From Nitrincola sp. A-D6 (lineage in GTDB: Bacteria > Pseudomonadota > Gammaproteobacteria > Pseudomonadales > Balneatricaceae), in the NCBI RefSeq assembly GCF_000764495.1, contig NZ_JRLB01000089.1, positions 1 to 47,159 on the forward strand: 47,159 nucleotides of DNA, in the 5' to 3' direction. Both the position numbers and the translations under genes were made by a program. The stretch's first letter is position 1; each line of letters starts with the position of its first letter. The notes under the pieces were generated by a model, which saw only the letters and a program-made list of their open reading frames with translations, made no database searches and was not told where the DNA came from. Of this stretch, positions 10,421 to 20,697 are shown in pieces.

Positions 10421-13252
10421 TTATTTAGCTTTTATTGCTGTAATTTCAAGCGGTTCTAACATGATAAATCTCTGTGCTTCACCATCCGGCATCAATCTAT
10501 CAAAGCTTACGGTTAAGCGAAGCCTCTTCTCGTCAGCATAAGCAGATAAATGTAACGATGCGACACCAGGGCCTACCCATTCACGACGTATCTGATGACT
10601 TTGTATCCTTGCCCAAGTTGAAGAGCCAGTCATCATGCCGTGTGCACCTCGCGGCTGATAATTTTCTAAGCTGATAGATAATTGGGCTAACTGATCTTTA
10701 TCAGTTAATCCCTCAAATTCAATTTGAACAATCCAGTCCTTTAATTGTTTGGCTGTAATTGGCCAGACTAATTTTTCGAAGGCGCGCATCTCTTTATTCA
10801 GGGCATTTTCTAAATTTCCAGAGTTAAGTAGCCCAAGTGAGTCTTTTAGTTGATCTGAAAACTCTTCGGGGCGCTCTTCACCCAGTACCTTTCACTACTC
10901 CCCAAAACCCCTCATAAATCCATTGCTCTAAGCCAGTTCTGCTTGAGGCGGTGAACAAAAGGCCGAGGGCGATCATTACGCCGCCGATGATGGCACCAGG
11001 AACACCAAAAGCAACAAGTTTGGTTCCTAACATCACTACAGTACCTGAGCTAAAGGTGGTCAATACACTTCCTATCAAAGACGCAGACATCACCAATGAC
11101 CCCACTCCCTGCAATGCATGGCCTGACATTAAGGCATAGTCTTCGCGTTTATACCTTCTGCGCCTTGGCCTGCGGAGACGAGTAAGCCGGTGACGAGAGC
11201 AAGCCCTCCTAATAGCTTGGCATACTTGGCTCTTTCCAACAGCTGTGCATTTGAGATTCCACCGATATTGGCTTTTTGAGGCAGTATATAGTTTTTTCCT
11301 GTAGCCCCACTGATCGCATAGGCGGCGAAGCGCGTCGCAAGACGGCTCGCCTGTTGAGCCGTCCGAATATAGGTGGGTTCGGCTCTTAGGGTGGCATAGT
11401 TGCCAACTACGGTGCTGAAGGCAAGGCTGAGTTGCACGGCGGGCAGGTTGGCGATGGCGCCGGCTTTGGATCGGGCGTCGAAGTTGTGGCTGTCGTGCCA
11501 ACCTTTGATGGTTTGTTGGGCACTGAACAGGGCTAAGACCATGGCGATGCCTGACAATCCAGTGCTGACTTTTCCGACAGGGGTGTCGGTGATGTGATCG
11601 TAGGTGATGATGTCGATAGTGCCATAACGGTGTGTGGACTGCTGTAGGCCACTATTTCTTCCATGTGAACTTTGTCCGTCTGAGGATACTGTTAAGGTCG
11701 AAGACTCCCCTATCAAGAACCGTTCATAATACTGATGCATTTGGTTATTTAATTCACTGGTGGGGATGCGTACCTTGCGTTCGGTTACCCCTATTAATCT
11801 TTCTAAATGTGTTTTTTGAATCTGGCTATTGTCCTCAAACAGGGTTGTTGAAACTTCGATATAAACGTCAAAAAATGTTTGCTGTATCCGATTGATGACG
11901 ATCGGATCCGAAAGCTCATTAACGATTTCTGATGCCACTTTGGTCATCCCAGCGAAAAGAATGGCCCATTCAGAATTATCCCAATCGTTTCCTTCAATAT
12001 CATCTGGATTTAGTTTGAGCTTGTTATAAAGGGCTGCCGGTGTAAACGCATTGAGCCTCACGCCATCGACATAAGCACCGAGTTGACTGGCTGCAAATCC
12101 GATGCATTGCTCACATCTTTTTTGCTCTGCGCCTTGTAACGCCAATCTTGCGGGTTCGTGTACGCCTGGTCGTTGATCCAGTGTTTTCCAGTACTCCGCA
12201 AGGCGCTTATATTTCTTTCGCTGCTCTGGGCCATAGGTGGCAAATTTGTGTCTCAGTTCGTCGGCTGAGCGGTTAAAGGGGTCTGTACTAAACACTTTTC
12301 GAGTGGCATAGGTAATGTTATTCCACAACTGTATACCTGGATCTACATACCGTTTATTGATCGTATTTTCTAATTTATCGACAGAAGCAATCGCTTTTGC
12401 TGTCACCATCGCGTAGTGATGTTCTGTTTCGTAGTTTTGGATATTGGCTTCTTCAATTTCCAATAAGCGCAGCAGGTCTTTGGCTTCGCCCAGGGTGTCT
12501 TGTATGGCTACGATTCGAGCATATTCATAGCGCTCTCGAATATGTTCATTGTCGCTGTTTTTCATTTGCTCGAAGGGGGTGATATCCAGTTGACCGATCG
12601 CCGTATGACGAAGCACATTAGCTTCACGCTCTTCCGGGTCGCTATCTTTATAGTCTTCGACTAACGCTTGCAGATTATCCAGCTTCATCACATGAGGATC
12701 TGTGCCGTCCTCTTCATGCAGTGTGAAGGGTTGCATGACCTTATCGCGCCAACTGGGATTACGTTCTATCTCCTCGAACATGTACGCAGGCCAACGTTCT
12801 TCGCTGTAGGCGATGTAGGTATCCATTGCGGCCATATTGACATAGGCAAAGGGTTCGGATTCCATTTGATGGGCAATCCACTCACTCCGTGCTGTACCAT
12901 TTTTCCACGTATAGTTGTAATACTGAAAGGTGCTGGCACAGGCGGTGGGTTCATCGTTGGAATTGCAATCATCGGCACGGGTTTGATAGCGAAAAATTAA
13001 CCAGGTCATCTTTTTATCAGTGCAATCGCTTTCGTTAAAGCCTAAGTAACCGTAAAAATAGATATAGCCTTGACGAATTGAAGCGATTTGATGATGTGGA
13101 GAATTTCCAATACCTGCGGGGGCTTGCAGTGCCTGGGGCAGATCGTCCAGATCCGTTAACAATATCTCATCTGACACCACATAACGACAGGGAATAATGG
13201 GAACAATTTTTCGTGGGTCACAGTAAGCGATGCAGTCGTTCATTTTTGCCAT
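10421..13252 (-). CDS. VasX/BTH_I2691-type T6SS effector, three frameshifts
   Basis: The reverse strand encodes about 944 residues once three single-base losses are restored, near 11150, 10901 and 10882; the last two fall in G runs and give GFWG, SSERYW and GEERPEEFSDQL in one frame. The N-terminal 180 residues (VPIIPCRYVV, SIRQGYIYFYGY, YIAYSEERWP) match the VasX N-terminal region of type VI secretion effectors. The last third has hydrophobic stretches (LLGGLALVTGLLVSAG; VGSLVMSASLIGSVL; GVPGAIIGGVMIALGLLF) expected for a membrane-pore toxin. No vgrG, hcp, PAAR or other T6SS gene lies nearby, so it is an orphan effector locus. ATG 13252 or ATG 13243 could be the start. Confidence 0.65.
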
Positions 13253-13651
13253 ATCTTAAGTTCATCCTTGTTTACGCAGCTTTAGTCTTACTCTTCGAAT
13301 TCGATACTTATCCGCAAGTAGGAATGCATAGTGCAACGCGTTAGCGCGGCATTACACATCTCGTTATTTTCCTGATACGAAATAGGTCGATCGCCATTTG
13401 TTGCTGATCGCCGCTGCTAAAGAAAAACAGAGGTTGGCGAAGACGAGGGTAGGGGTAGCTGAGTTGCTTAAGAGGAGAGGCGGCATGACTAGGTCCCTGT
13501 CGTGATTAGCACATTAATGGCAGAAATGGTCCTTACTTCTTGAGCTGGATCCTAAATTTTTTAGTTTGTGGAGTCAAGGCTGGCAGCAAAGTGGGTATAT
13601 TCCATAACCATAGGATTTGCTGCTATATGTATAGTTTTAAGGGAGAAGAAT
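13253..13651. other. Non-coding gap between effector and tag
   Basis: About 400 bases without a convincing gene. It separates two divergent transcripts and must hold their promoters. A Shine-Dalgarno-like GGGAGAAG precedes tag. No repeat, tRNA or terminator was recognised. Confidence 0.5.
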
Positions 13652-14230
13652 ATGAAAAAACGTTGTGGCTGGTGTAGTGATGACCCGCTCTATATTGAAT
13701 ATCACGATCATGAGTGGGGTGTGCCGGCACATGATGACCGCCATCTGTTCGAAATGTTGATACTCGAAGGTGCTCAGGCGGGACTGAGCTGGATTACTAT
13801 TCTGAAGAAGCGTGAAAACTACCGTCAGGCTTTTGATCAGTTTGATCCTGTGAAGGTTGCCGCTTACGCCGATGCGGATGTGCAGCGTTTGCTGGGTGAT
13901 GCCGGAATCGTGCGTAATCGCCTGAAAATCGCGGCGGCAATTAAAAATGCCCAGGGTGTTTTACAGATTCAACGTGAGTTTGGTTCGCTTGATCATTATC
14001 TCTGGCAGTTTGTTGATTATCAGCCAGTACAGAATAGCTGGGAGAACCTTAAAGCGGTGCCGGTGCAGACGGATGCCTCGGTGCGTATGAGTAAGGATCT
14101 GAAAAAGCGCGGCTTTAGTTTTGTCGGTCCGACGATTTGTTATGCCTTTATGCAGGCTGTCGGGATGGTGAATGATCATGAACAGGGCTGTTTTCGTCAT
14201 GCGCAAGTCAAAGCGCTGTCTTCTGTGTAG
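13652..14230 (+). CDS. tag: DNA-3-methyladenine glycosylase I
   Basis: Removes 3-methyladenine from alkylated DNA, starting base excision repair. I chose ATG 13652 over an upstream in-frame start at 13568 because it follows GGGAGAAG at a good distance and gives the family N-terminus MKKRCGWCSDDPLYIEYHDHEWG-like sequence. The product is 192 residues. The zinc ligands are visible: Cys5, His18, His176 and Cys180, each one residue later than in E. coli Tag. LEGAQAGLSW is the conserved substrate-pocket block. Monocistronic. Confidence 0.95.
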   Translation: MKKRCGWCSDDPLYIEYHDHEWGVPAHDDRHLFEMLILEGAQAGLSWITILKKRENYRQAFDQFDPVKVAAYADADVQRLLGDAGIVRNRLKIAAAIKNAQGVLQIQREFGSLDHYLWQFVDYQPVQNSWENLKAVPVQTDASVRMSKDLKKRGFSFVGPTICYAFMQAVGMVNDHEQGCFRHAQVKALSSV

Positions 14231-14281
14231 TTGTAGTTTTAGCCTTGGTTAAAGATAGGTGTAAGTCAGACTGTTTATTGC

Positions 14282-14310
14282 TTGATCTGTAGTGGGTGTA
14301 TCTGTATAAT
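14282..14310 (+). promoter_or_regulatory. Sigma-70 promoter of rplU-rpmA
   Basis: TTGATC, 17 bases, TATAAT: a consensus -10 and a 4-of-6 -35 at ideal spacing, followed by GC-rich bases typical of stringently controlled ribosomal promoters. It lies 120 bases before rplU. Confidence 0.75.
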
Positions 14311-14322
14311 TGCGCGCCCTGA

Positions 14323-14413
14323 GCTTGTCCAAATCATCGCTCCCTGTTATAGGGTTTTATCGCTTGCAGAAGCAGCCCTTAGAAGCAGGTTTCGTTTCAG
14401 TAGCCGGACAAGC
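14323..14413 (+). promoter_or_regulatory. Structured rplU leader (L21-leader-like)
   Basis: GCTTGTCC (14323-14330) pairs perfectly with GGACAAGC (14406-14413), closing a domain with at least two inner hairpins (CCCT/AGGG at 14342-14354 and GCTT/AAGC after 14362). The closing stem ends just before the rplU ribosome site. Position and form suit an autoregulatory ribosomal-protein leader; assignment to a known RNA family is inference. Confidence 0.45.
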
Positions 14414-14430
14414 GTAACCTGGAGAGAATT

Positions 14431-14742
14431 ATGTTTGCAGTGATTGTGAGTGGCGGTAAGCAGTACCGTGTGCAAGAAGGTCAGACGCTGAAGCTGGAAA
14501 AGCTGGTAGCTGAGCAAGGTGCTAAAGTTGAATTCGATCGCGTATTGCTGGTTAGCAATGGCGATAACGTAACTGTCGGTGCGCCGGTGGTTGAAGGTGC
14601 TAAGGTCTCTGCTGAGGTTGTTAGTCACGGTCGTGGTGATAAAGTGACAATCATCAAATTCCGTCGTCGTAAGCACCACATGAAGCGTCAGGGCCACCGT
14701 CAGTGGTTCACTGAAGTTAAGATTACCGGTATCAGCGCTTAA
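14431..14742 (+). CDS. rplU: 50S ribosomal protein L21
   Basis: 103 residues, the usual length. The start [18 protein letters not shown] and the end [20 protein letters not shown] are diagnostic for bL21, which binds 23S rRNA in the large subunit. A GGAGAG ribosome site precedes the ATG. First gene of an rplU-rpmA unit driven by the strong promoter at 14282. Confidence 0.98.
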   Translation: MFAVIVSGGKQYRVQEGQTLKLEKLVAEQGAKVEFDRVLLVSNGDNVTVGAPVVEGAKVSAEVVSHGRGDKVTIIKFRRRKHHMKRQGHRQWFTEVKITGISA

Positions 14743-14775
14743 TTACGCTGCCGAAAAACGCATAGGAGAGATACA

Positions 14776-15033
14776 ATGGCTCATAAGAAAGCAGGCGGTT
14801 CCACACGCAACGGCCGCGACTCGCAATCCAAACGTCTGGGTGTAAAGCGTTTCGGTGGTCAGGCTGTAATTGCTGGCAATATTCTGGTTCGTCAGCGTGG
14901 CACCAAGTTCCATGCTGGTACCAACGTTGGTCTGGGTAAAGACCACACGCTGTTTGCGACAGCAGACGGAGTTGTTAAGTTTGTTGTGAAAGGTGCTCAG
15001 AAACGCAAGTACGTAACTGTCGTACCTGCCTGA
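14776..15033 (+). CDS. rpmA: 50S ribosomal protein L27
   Basis: 85 residues. The N-terminus [20 protein letters not shown] is the bL27 signature; its flexible tail reaches the peptidyl-transferase centre. It follows rplU after 33 bases with its own GGAGAG ribosome site, and ends before a strong terminator, so obgE is probably transcribed separately or by read-through. Confidence 0.98.
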   Translation: MAHKKAGGSTRNGRDSQSKRLGVKRFGGQAVIAGNILVRQRGTKFHAGTNVGLGKDHTLFATADGVVKFVVKGAQKRKYVTVVPA

Positions 15034-15052
15034 GTAACCCGCCGCAAAACTT

Positions 15053-15085
15053 AAAAAAAGCTCCGCCTGGCGGGGCTTTTTTTTT
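15053..15085 (+). terminator. Intrinsic terminator after rpmA
   Basis: AGCTCCGCC and GGCGGGGCT form a GC-rich stem with one wobble pair and a very short loop, followed by nine T; an A run precedes it. Confidence 0.88.
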
Positions 15086-15093
15086 ATGTACAG

Positions 15094-15150
15094 GGACGTA
15101 CAGGCATAAAATTGCTCCTGCATTTTATGCATACGCGCCGTCCCTGGCGC
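15094..15150. repeat. Pair of short palindromes before obgE
   Basis: GCATAAAAT (15104-15112) and ATTTTATGC (15122-15130) form a 9-bp stem, followed by GCGCC/GGCGC (15135-15150). GGGACGTAC upstream and GTCCC in the second loop also complement each other. It looks like a short interspersed palindromic repeat unit rather than a terminator. Confidence 0.45.
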
Positions 15151-15171
15151 TATATGCCTTGGGCGCACTAA

Positions 15172-16398
<1,227 letters not shown>

Positions 16399-16413
16399 CG
16401 GAGAGAAATAAAC

Positions 16414-17533
16414 ATGACGGGTCGTGAGCGGCTGGTTCGTCGAGGGCGCTGGGTTGTCAAAATTGGCAGCTCACTGTTAACCAATGATGGTCAGGGTTTG
16501 GATCAGCAGGCGATTGCCCGCTGGGTCGAGCAATTGGTGTCGTTGCGTGAACAGGGTATCGAAATCATTTTGGTGTCGTCCGGTGCGGTAGCTGAAGGCT
16601 GAATCGCCTGGGTTGGAAAACGCGCCCGCATGAAATCTTTCGTTTGCAGGCCGCTGCAGCAGTTGGGCAGATGGGCCTGGTACAGACCTGGGAAACCTGT
16701 TTCTGGAAGCATGGCGTGCATACGGCCCAGGTCTTGCTGACCCATGATGATCTGTCTAACCGTAAGCGCTATCTGAATGCACGCTCTACCCTGCGCACCT
16801 TGATTGAATTGGGTGTGGTGGCTGTGGTCAATGAAAACGATACCGTGGTCACCAATGAAATCCGTTTCGGTGATAATGATACCCTGGGTGCGCTGGTCGC
16901 TAATGCCGTTGAAGCGGATGCATTGATCCTGCTGACAGATCAATTGGGTCTGTTCAGTGCCGACCCACGCCAGGACCCATCGGCTGAACTGATTCGTGAA
17001 GCTCGGCAGAAGATGAGCGAGTGCAAGCTGTAGCTGGAGATGGTGGTGCGCTGGGGCGCGGCGGCATGGTCACTAAAGTGCGTGCGGCGCGCCTGGCGGC
17101 GCGTTCTGGTGCGGTAACAGTGATTGCCAGTGGTCGTGAAGAAAACGTCCTCAGGCGTCTGTTTGAGGGTGAGGCGTTGGGAACCCTGTTGACGCCAGAT
17201 CGTGAACCTATGGCAGCACGCAAACAATGGATCGCCGGGCATCTGCAAGCGCGCGGCACCCTGACGGTAGACGCTGGTGCAGTCAGGGCGCTGACAGCCA
17301 GTGGTCGCAGTTTGCTCCCGGCCGGTGTATTGAGCGTTACCGGTGACTTTTCACGTGGTGAAATGGTCATGGTCATAGATGAGGCTGGGCGGGTAATTGC
17401 GCGTGGCCTGGCTAACTACGGTGCTGAAGACGCCTGTCGTATACTTGGACACCCCACTCGGGCCATAGAATCGATTCTTGGTTTTATGGGTGAGGAAGAG
17501 TTAGTGCATCGGGATAATATGGTGTTGGCCTAA
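16414..17533 (+). CDS. proB: Glutamate 5-kinase, two frameshifts
   Basis: Phosphorylates glutamate in the first step of proline synthesis. Three frames join if one base is restored near 16599 (SSGAVAEG then MNRLGW) and one near 17005 (LIREAR then [12 protein letters not shown]). The corrected protein is about 373 residues. It has the kinase domain ([37 protein letters not shown]) and a C-terminal PUA domain (about residues 275-360). Both breaks are simple single-base losses, so the enzyme is probably functional. It follows obgE and ends before a bidirectional terminator. Confidence 0.93.
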
Positions 17534-17567
17534 GGGTTATGCGCAAGGCGCTCTAAGGAGTAGGCAC

Positions 17568-17599
17568 AAAAAAAACCGGCGAATAAGCCGGTTTTTTTT
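17568..17599. terminator. Bidirectional terminator between proB and rpsT
   Basis: AAAAACCGGC, six-base loop, GCCGGTTTTTTT: a stem flanked by A on one side and T on the other, placed between two convergent genes, so it can serve both. Confidence 0.88.
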
Positions 17600-17627
17600 A
17601 TTATGCCGCGAGGGCTAATATGTTGTC

Positions 17628-17891
17628 TTAAGCCAGTGCTTTGATCTTCGTAGACAAGCGGCTCTTGTAGCGAGCAATCTTGTTCTTGTGGAAGATGCCT
17701 TTATTAACAGAACTGTCCAGAATTGGCTGGGCAGTTTTGAAAGCTGCTTCAGCAGCGGCTTTGTCACCACTTTCAATAGCGGCGAAGATTTTTTTCAGGT
17801 AAGTGCGTGCTGTGGAGCGCAGGCTAGCGTTTTGCTGACGACGCTTCTCCGACTGGCGAGCACGTTTACGGGATCCTGCGGAATTAGCCAC
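17628..17891 (-). CDS. rpsT: 30S ribosomal protein S20
   Basis: 87 residues, Lys/Arg-rich and helical. MANSAGSRKRARQSEKRR at the start and NKIARYKSRLSTKIKAL at the end are typical of bS20, which binds 16S rRNA in the small subunit. Monocistronic, with a near-consensus promoter upstream and a shared terminator downstream. Confidence 0.98.
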   Translation of the reverse strand: MANSAGSRKRARQSEKRRQQNASLRSTARTYLKKIFAAIESGDKAAAEAAFKTAQPILDSSVNKGIFHKNKIARYKSRLSTKIKALA

Positions 17892-17958
17892 AGTCTGGCT
17901 CCTTTAAACTTGGGTTGATCAAAATACGGCGGTAGTAGTGCCGAAAAACAGACGCGAG

Positions 17959-17987
17959 ATTATTCATGTTAGCGAACAATATGTCAA
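17959..17987 (-). promoter_or_regulatory. Sigma-70 promoter of rpsT
   Basis: On the reverse strand TTGACA, 17 bases, AATAAT: a perfect -35 and a 5-of-6 -10. It lies about 70 bases before the rpsT start codon. Confidence 0.8.
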
Positions 17988-18108
17988 CTGTTTATGTCAT
18001 TCTTCTCGCGATTCTATGCTATGAGTGGCGCAAAAAGAAAGCTATTATTTGCGCCTCTTGTGCCGATCGCGGTAAAGGATAACACAGAACGAGCGAGGTA
18101 AAGCGGAA

Positions 18109-19660
18109 TTGGAACAGGCTAAGGCTAAAAAACCCGGACTGCTGAGATCCAGTGGTACTGTTGGGATCATGACCCTGTTGTCACGTGTGCTAGGCTGGTT
18201 CGTGATGTCACTATTGCGTCAATTTTCGGTGCCGGTGGACATGCCGATGCATTTTTTGTGGCGTTTAAAATTCCCAACTTCTTACGCCGTCTGTTTGCCG
18301 AAGGTGCCTTTTCTCAGGCGTTTGTGCCGGTTCTGTCTGAATATCGTACCCAGCGCGACCTGCAATCGGTGCAGCTGCTGGTGAATCGGGTGGCGGGCAC
18401 CCTGGGGATGACCTTGTTGTTGCTGACTCTGGTGGCCATGATGGCGGCACCTGTGCTGGCAGCAATTTTTGCACCGGGTTTTTATCTGGCCGGAGATGAG
18501 CGCTTTGCGCTGGCCTCGGAGATGCTGCGCATCACCTTCCCTTACTTGCTGTTGATCTCACTGACCGCTTTTTGCGGCGCTATTCTGAATAGTTATGAGC
18601 GCTTTGCGATTCCTGCTTTCACACCGGTGCTGCTGAACCTGTGTCTTATCGGTGCGGCACTGTGGATCAGTCCAATGATGGACCGCCGATTATGGGGCTG
18701 GCCTGGGGGGTGTTCCTGGCCGGGGTGATGCAGCTGCTGTTCCAGTTGCCTTTCCTGGCGCGTTTGCGGCTGTTGCCACGACCCGCGATGGGTTGGCGTG
18801 ATGAAGGGGTCAGGCGGATCATGAAGCTGATGGTGCCCGCTTTGTTTGGTGTGTCGGTGGCACAGATCAACCTGTTGCTCGATACCGTGCTGGCCTCCTT
18901 TCTGCAAAACGGTAGTGTGTCCTGGCTGTATTACTCCGATCGCTTGGTGGAGTTACCCTTGGGCGTATTTGGTATTGCGATCGCCACGGTGATTCTACCC
19001 GCCTTGTCACGTAATCATGCTGACAAGAGCGATAAGGTGTTTTCGGCCACGCTGGACTGGGCGTTGCGCATGATTCTGCTGATCGGCTTGCCAGCCGCAC
19101 TGGCATTGGTGGTGCTGGCCGAACCCATGATAGCTACCTTGTTTCACTATGGTGAGATGCAGGATCGAGATGTGTTGATGGCGGGCATGAGTTTGAAAGC
19201 CTATGCCTCAGGTTTATTGGCATTCATGTTGATCAAGGTGCTGGCAACCGGTTATTTCTCCCGCCAGGATATGAAAACCCCGGTGAAAATCGCCATCTGG
19301 GCCATGGCGGCGAATATGCTGTTTAACCTGATTCTGGTCTGGCCGCTGGATCACGTGGGTCTGGCGCTGGCAACTTCTCTGTCGGCCTTTTTGAATGCCG
19401 GTTTATTATTACTGGGTTTGCTTAAGGTCGGGGTGTTGCGCTGGCAGCCGGGCTGGAGGCGTGTATGGATACGGAATCTGTTTGCCAACGCGCTGATGCT
19501 GACCTATCTGTTGAGTCTGAGTGCCAGCACTGAAGACTGGTTAAGGGCAGGCTTGTGGCAACGGGTTGAATGGCTGGCGCTGTTGGTGATCGGGGGTGGG
19601 TTGGTCTATCTGGCAGCACAATGGATCGCCGGGTTGCGCTTGCGCCATCTACGGGCCTGA
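18109..19660 (+). CDS. murJ: Lipid II flippase MurJ, two frameshifts
   Basis: Flips lipid II across the inner membrane for peptidoglycan synthesis. Restoring one base near 18193 and one near 18685 joins three frames: TLLSRVLG, then LVRDVTIASIFGAGGHADAF, then RPIMGLAWGVFLAGV. The corrected protein is about 517 residues with some 14 membrane segments. The N-terminal GHADAFFVAFKIPNFLRRLF block and SVSWLYYSDRLVELPLGVFG are hallmarks of MurJ/MviN. The start is probably TTG 18109 (MEQAKAKKPGLLRSS), with GAGG 14 bases upstream; it is not certain. The gene is essential, so the breaks look artefactual. Confidence 0.93.
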
Positions 19661-19701
19661 CAAAAGCTTTAGCAGGGCTGATAATGACGCGCTTTTTCGA
19701 C

Positions 19702-19707
19702 TATAAT
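19702..19707 (+). promoter_or_regulatory. Candidate -10 box for ribF
   Basis: A consensus TATAAT lies 33 bases before the ribF ATG. No good -35 is visible at the right distance. Confidence 0.4.
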
Positions 19708-19739
19708 GCGCGGTTTAGATTCTGAACCAAGATGATGGC

Positions 19740-20696
19740 ATGGAACTGATCCGAGGCTTACATAATCTGCGCGACAAACACCGGGGCTGTGTGGCCACCA
19801 TTGGTAATTTCGATGGCGTACACCTGGGTCACCAGAAAGTACTGCAGCAGGTTAAGCAAAAAGCGGCTGAAATGGACCTGCCGAGTGTAGTGATTATTTT
19901 TGAGCCGCAACCGCGTGAGTATTTTGCTGGCAGTGATGCGCCGCCACGGCTGACGCGCTTCGATGAGAAGGTGCGGCTCTTACGCGATCAGGGGATTGAT
20001 CGGGTACTGTGCCTCACTTTTAATGCGCGCTTGCGTAATATGTCGGCACAGGCGTTTGTTGATGAGTTGCTGCTCAATGGCCTGAATGTGCGGCATTTTG
20101 TCGTCGGTGATGATTTTCGCTTCGGTTGTGACCGTACCGGTGATTATGCCATGCTCGAAGCCACCGGGGCCGCGCATGATTTTTCGGTAGAGCACACGCA
20201 TACGCACCTGATTGATGGCCAACGGGTGAGCAGCACCCTGATCAGAGAAACCCTGATGCGCGGTGATTTTGAGTTGGCTGAACAACTGCTCGGACGTCCC
20301 TATCGTGTCACCGGGCGAGTGCAACATGGCAATAAGCTTGGTCGGCAACTGGGCGTGCCTACGGCGAATGTGCGCATGCATCGCTTCCGTTGCCCGTTAC
20401 AGGGTGTCTACACGGTGCTGGCCCGCTTTGGCAGGCATGAATGTGAGGCTATCTGCAATGTTGGGATTAGACCTACAGTCAATGGCCGCTTGCCAGTACT
20501 GGAAGTGCACCTGTTCGACTGGGATCAGGACCTTTACGGCCAGTTGATGCAGGTCGAGTTCCTGCATTTTTTACGTCCTGAGAAGCGCTTTGATGGACTT
20601 GATGCGTTAAAAACACAGATTTTTTCAGATATTGAAACGGCCCGTCTCTGGTTTGCTGACAGCACCGGGCAGAATTCACTTGCGGAAGTTAACTGA
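19740..20696 (+). CDS. ribF: Bifunctional riboflavin kinase / FAD synthetase
   Basis: Converts riboflavin to FMN and then FAD. The 318-residue protein has the N-terminal adenylyltransferase domain ([13 protein letters not shown] with the HxGH motif; [17 protein letters not shown]) and the C-terminal riboflavin kinase domain ([43 protein letters not shown]). It ends one base before the ileS start, the classic ribF-ileS-lspA-fkpB order. Confidence 0.97.
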   Translation: MELIRGLHNLRDKHRGCVATIGNFDGVHLGHQKVLQQVKQKAAEMDLPSVVIIFEPQPREYFAGSDAPPRLTRFDEKVRLLRDQGIDRVLCLTFNARLRNMSAQAFVDELLLNGLNVRHFVVGDDFRFGCDRTGDYAMLEATGAAHDFSVEHTHTHLIDGQRVSSTLIRETLMRGDFELAEQLLGRPYRVTGRVQHGNKLGRQLGVPTANVRMHRFRCPLQGVYTVLARFGRHECEAICNVGIRPTVNGRLPVLEVHLFDWDQDLYGQLMQVEFLHFLRPEKRFDGLDALKTQIFSDIETARLWFADSTGQNSLAEVN

Positions 20697-20697
20697 T

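Noticed and set aside
10878-11160. Programmed frameshifting in the effector gene
   Set aside because: Similar single-base breaks occur in many unrelated genes of the window, so a common technical cause is more likely.
10951-13000. Plus-strand open frames opposite the effector gene
   Set aside because: They are shadows of the reverse-strand coding frame, without ribosome sites or recognisable domains.
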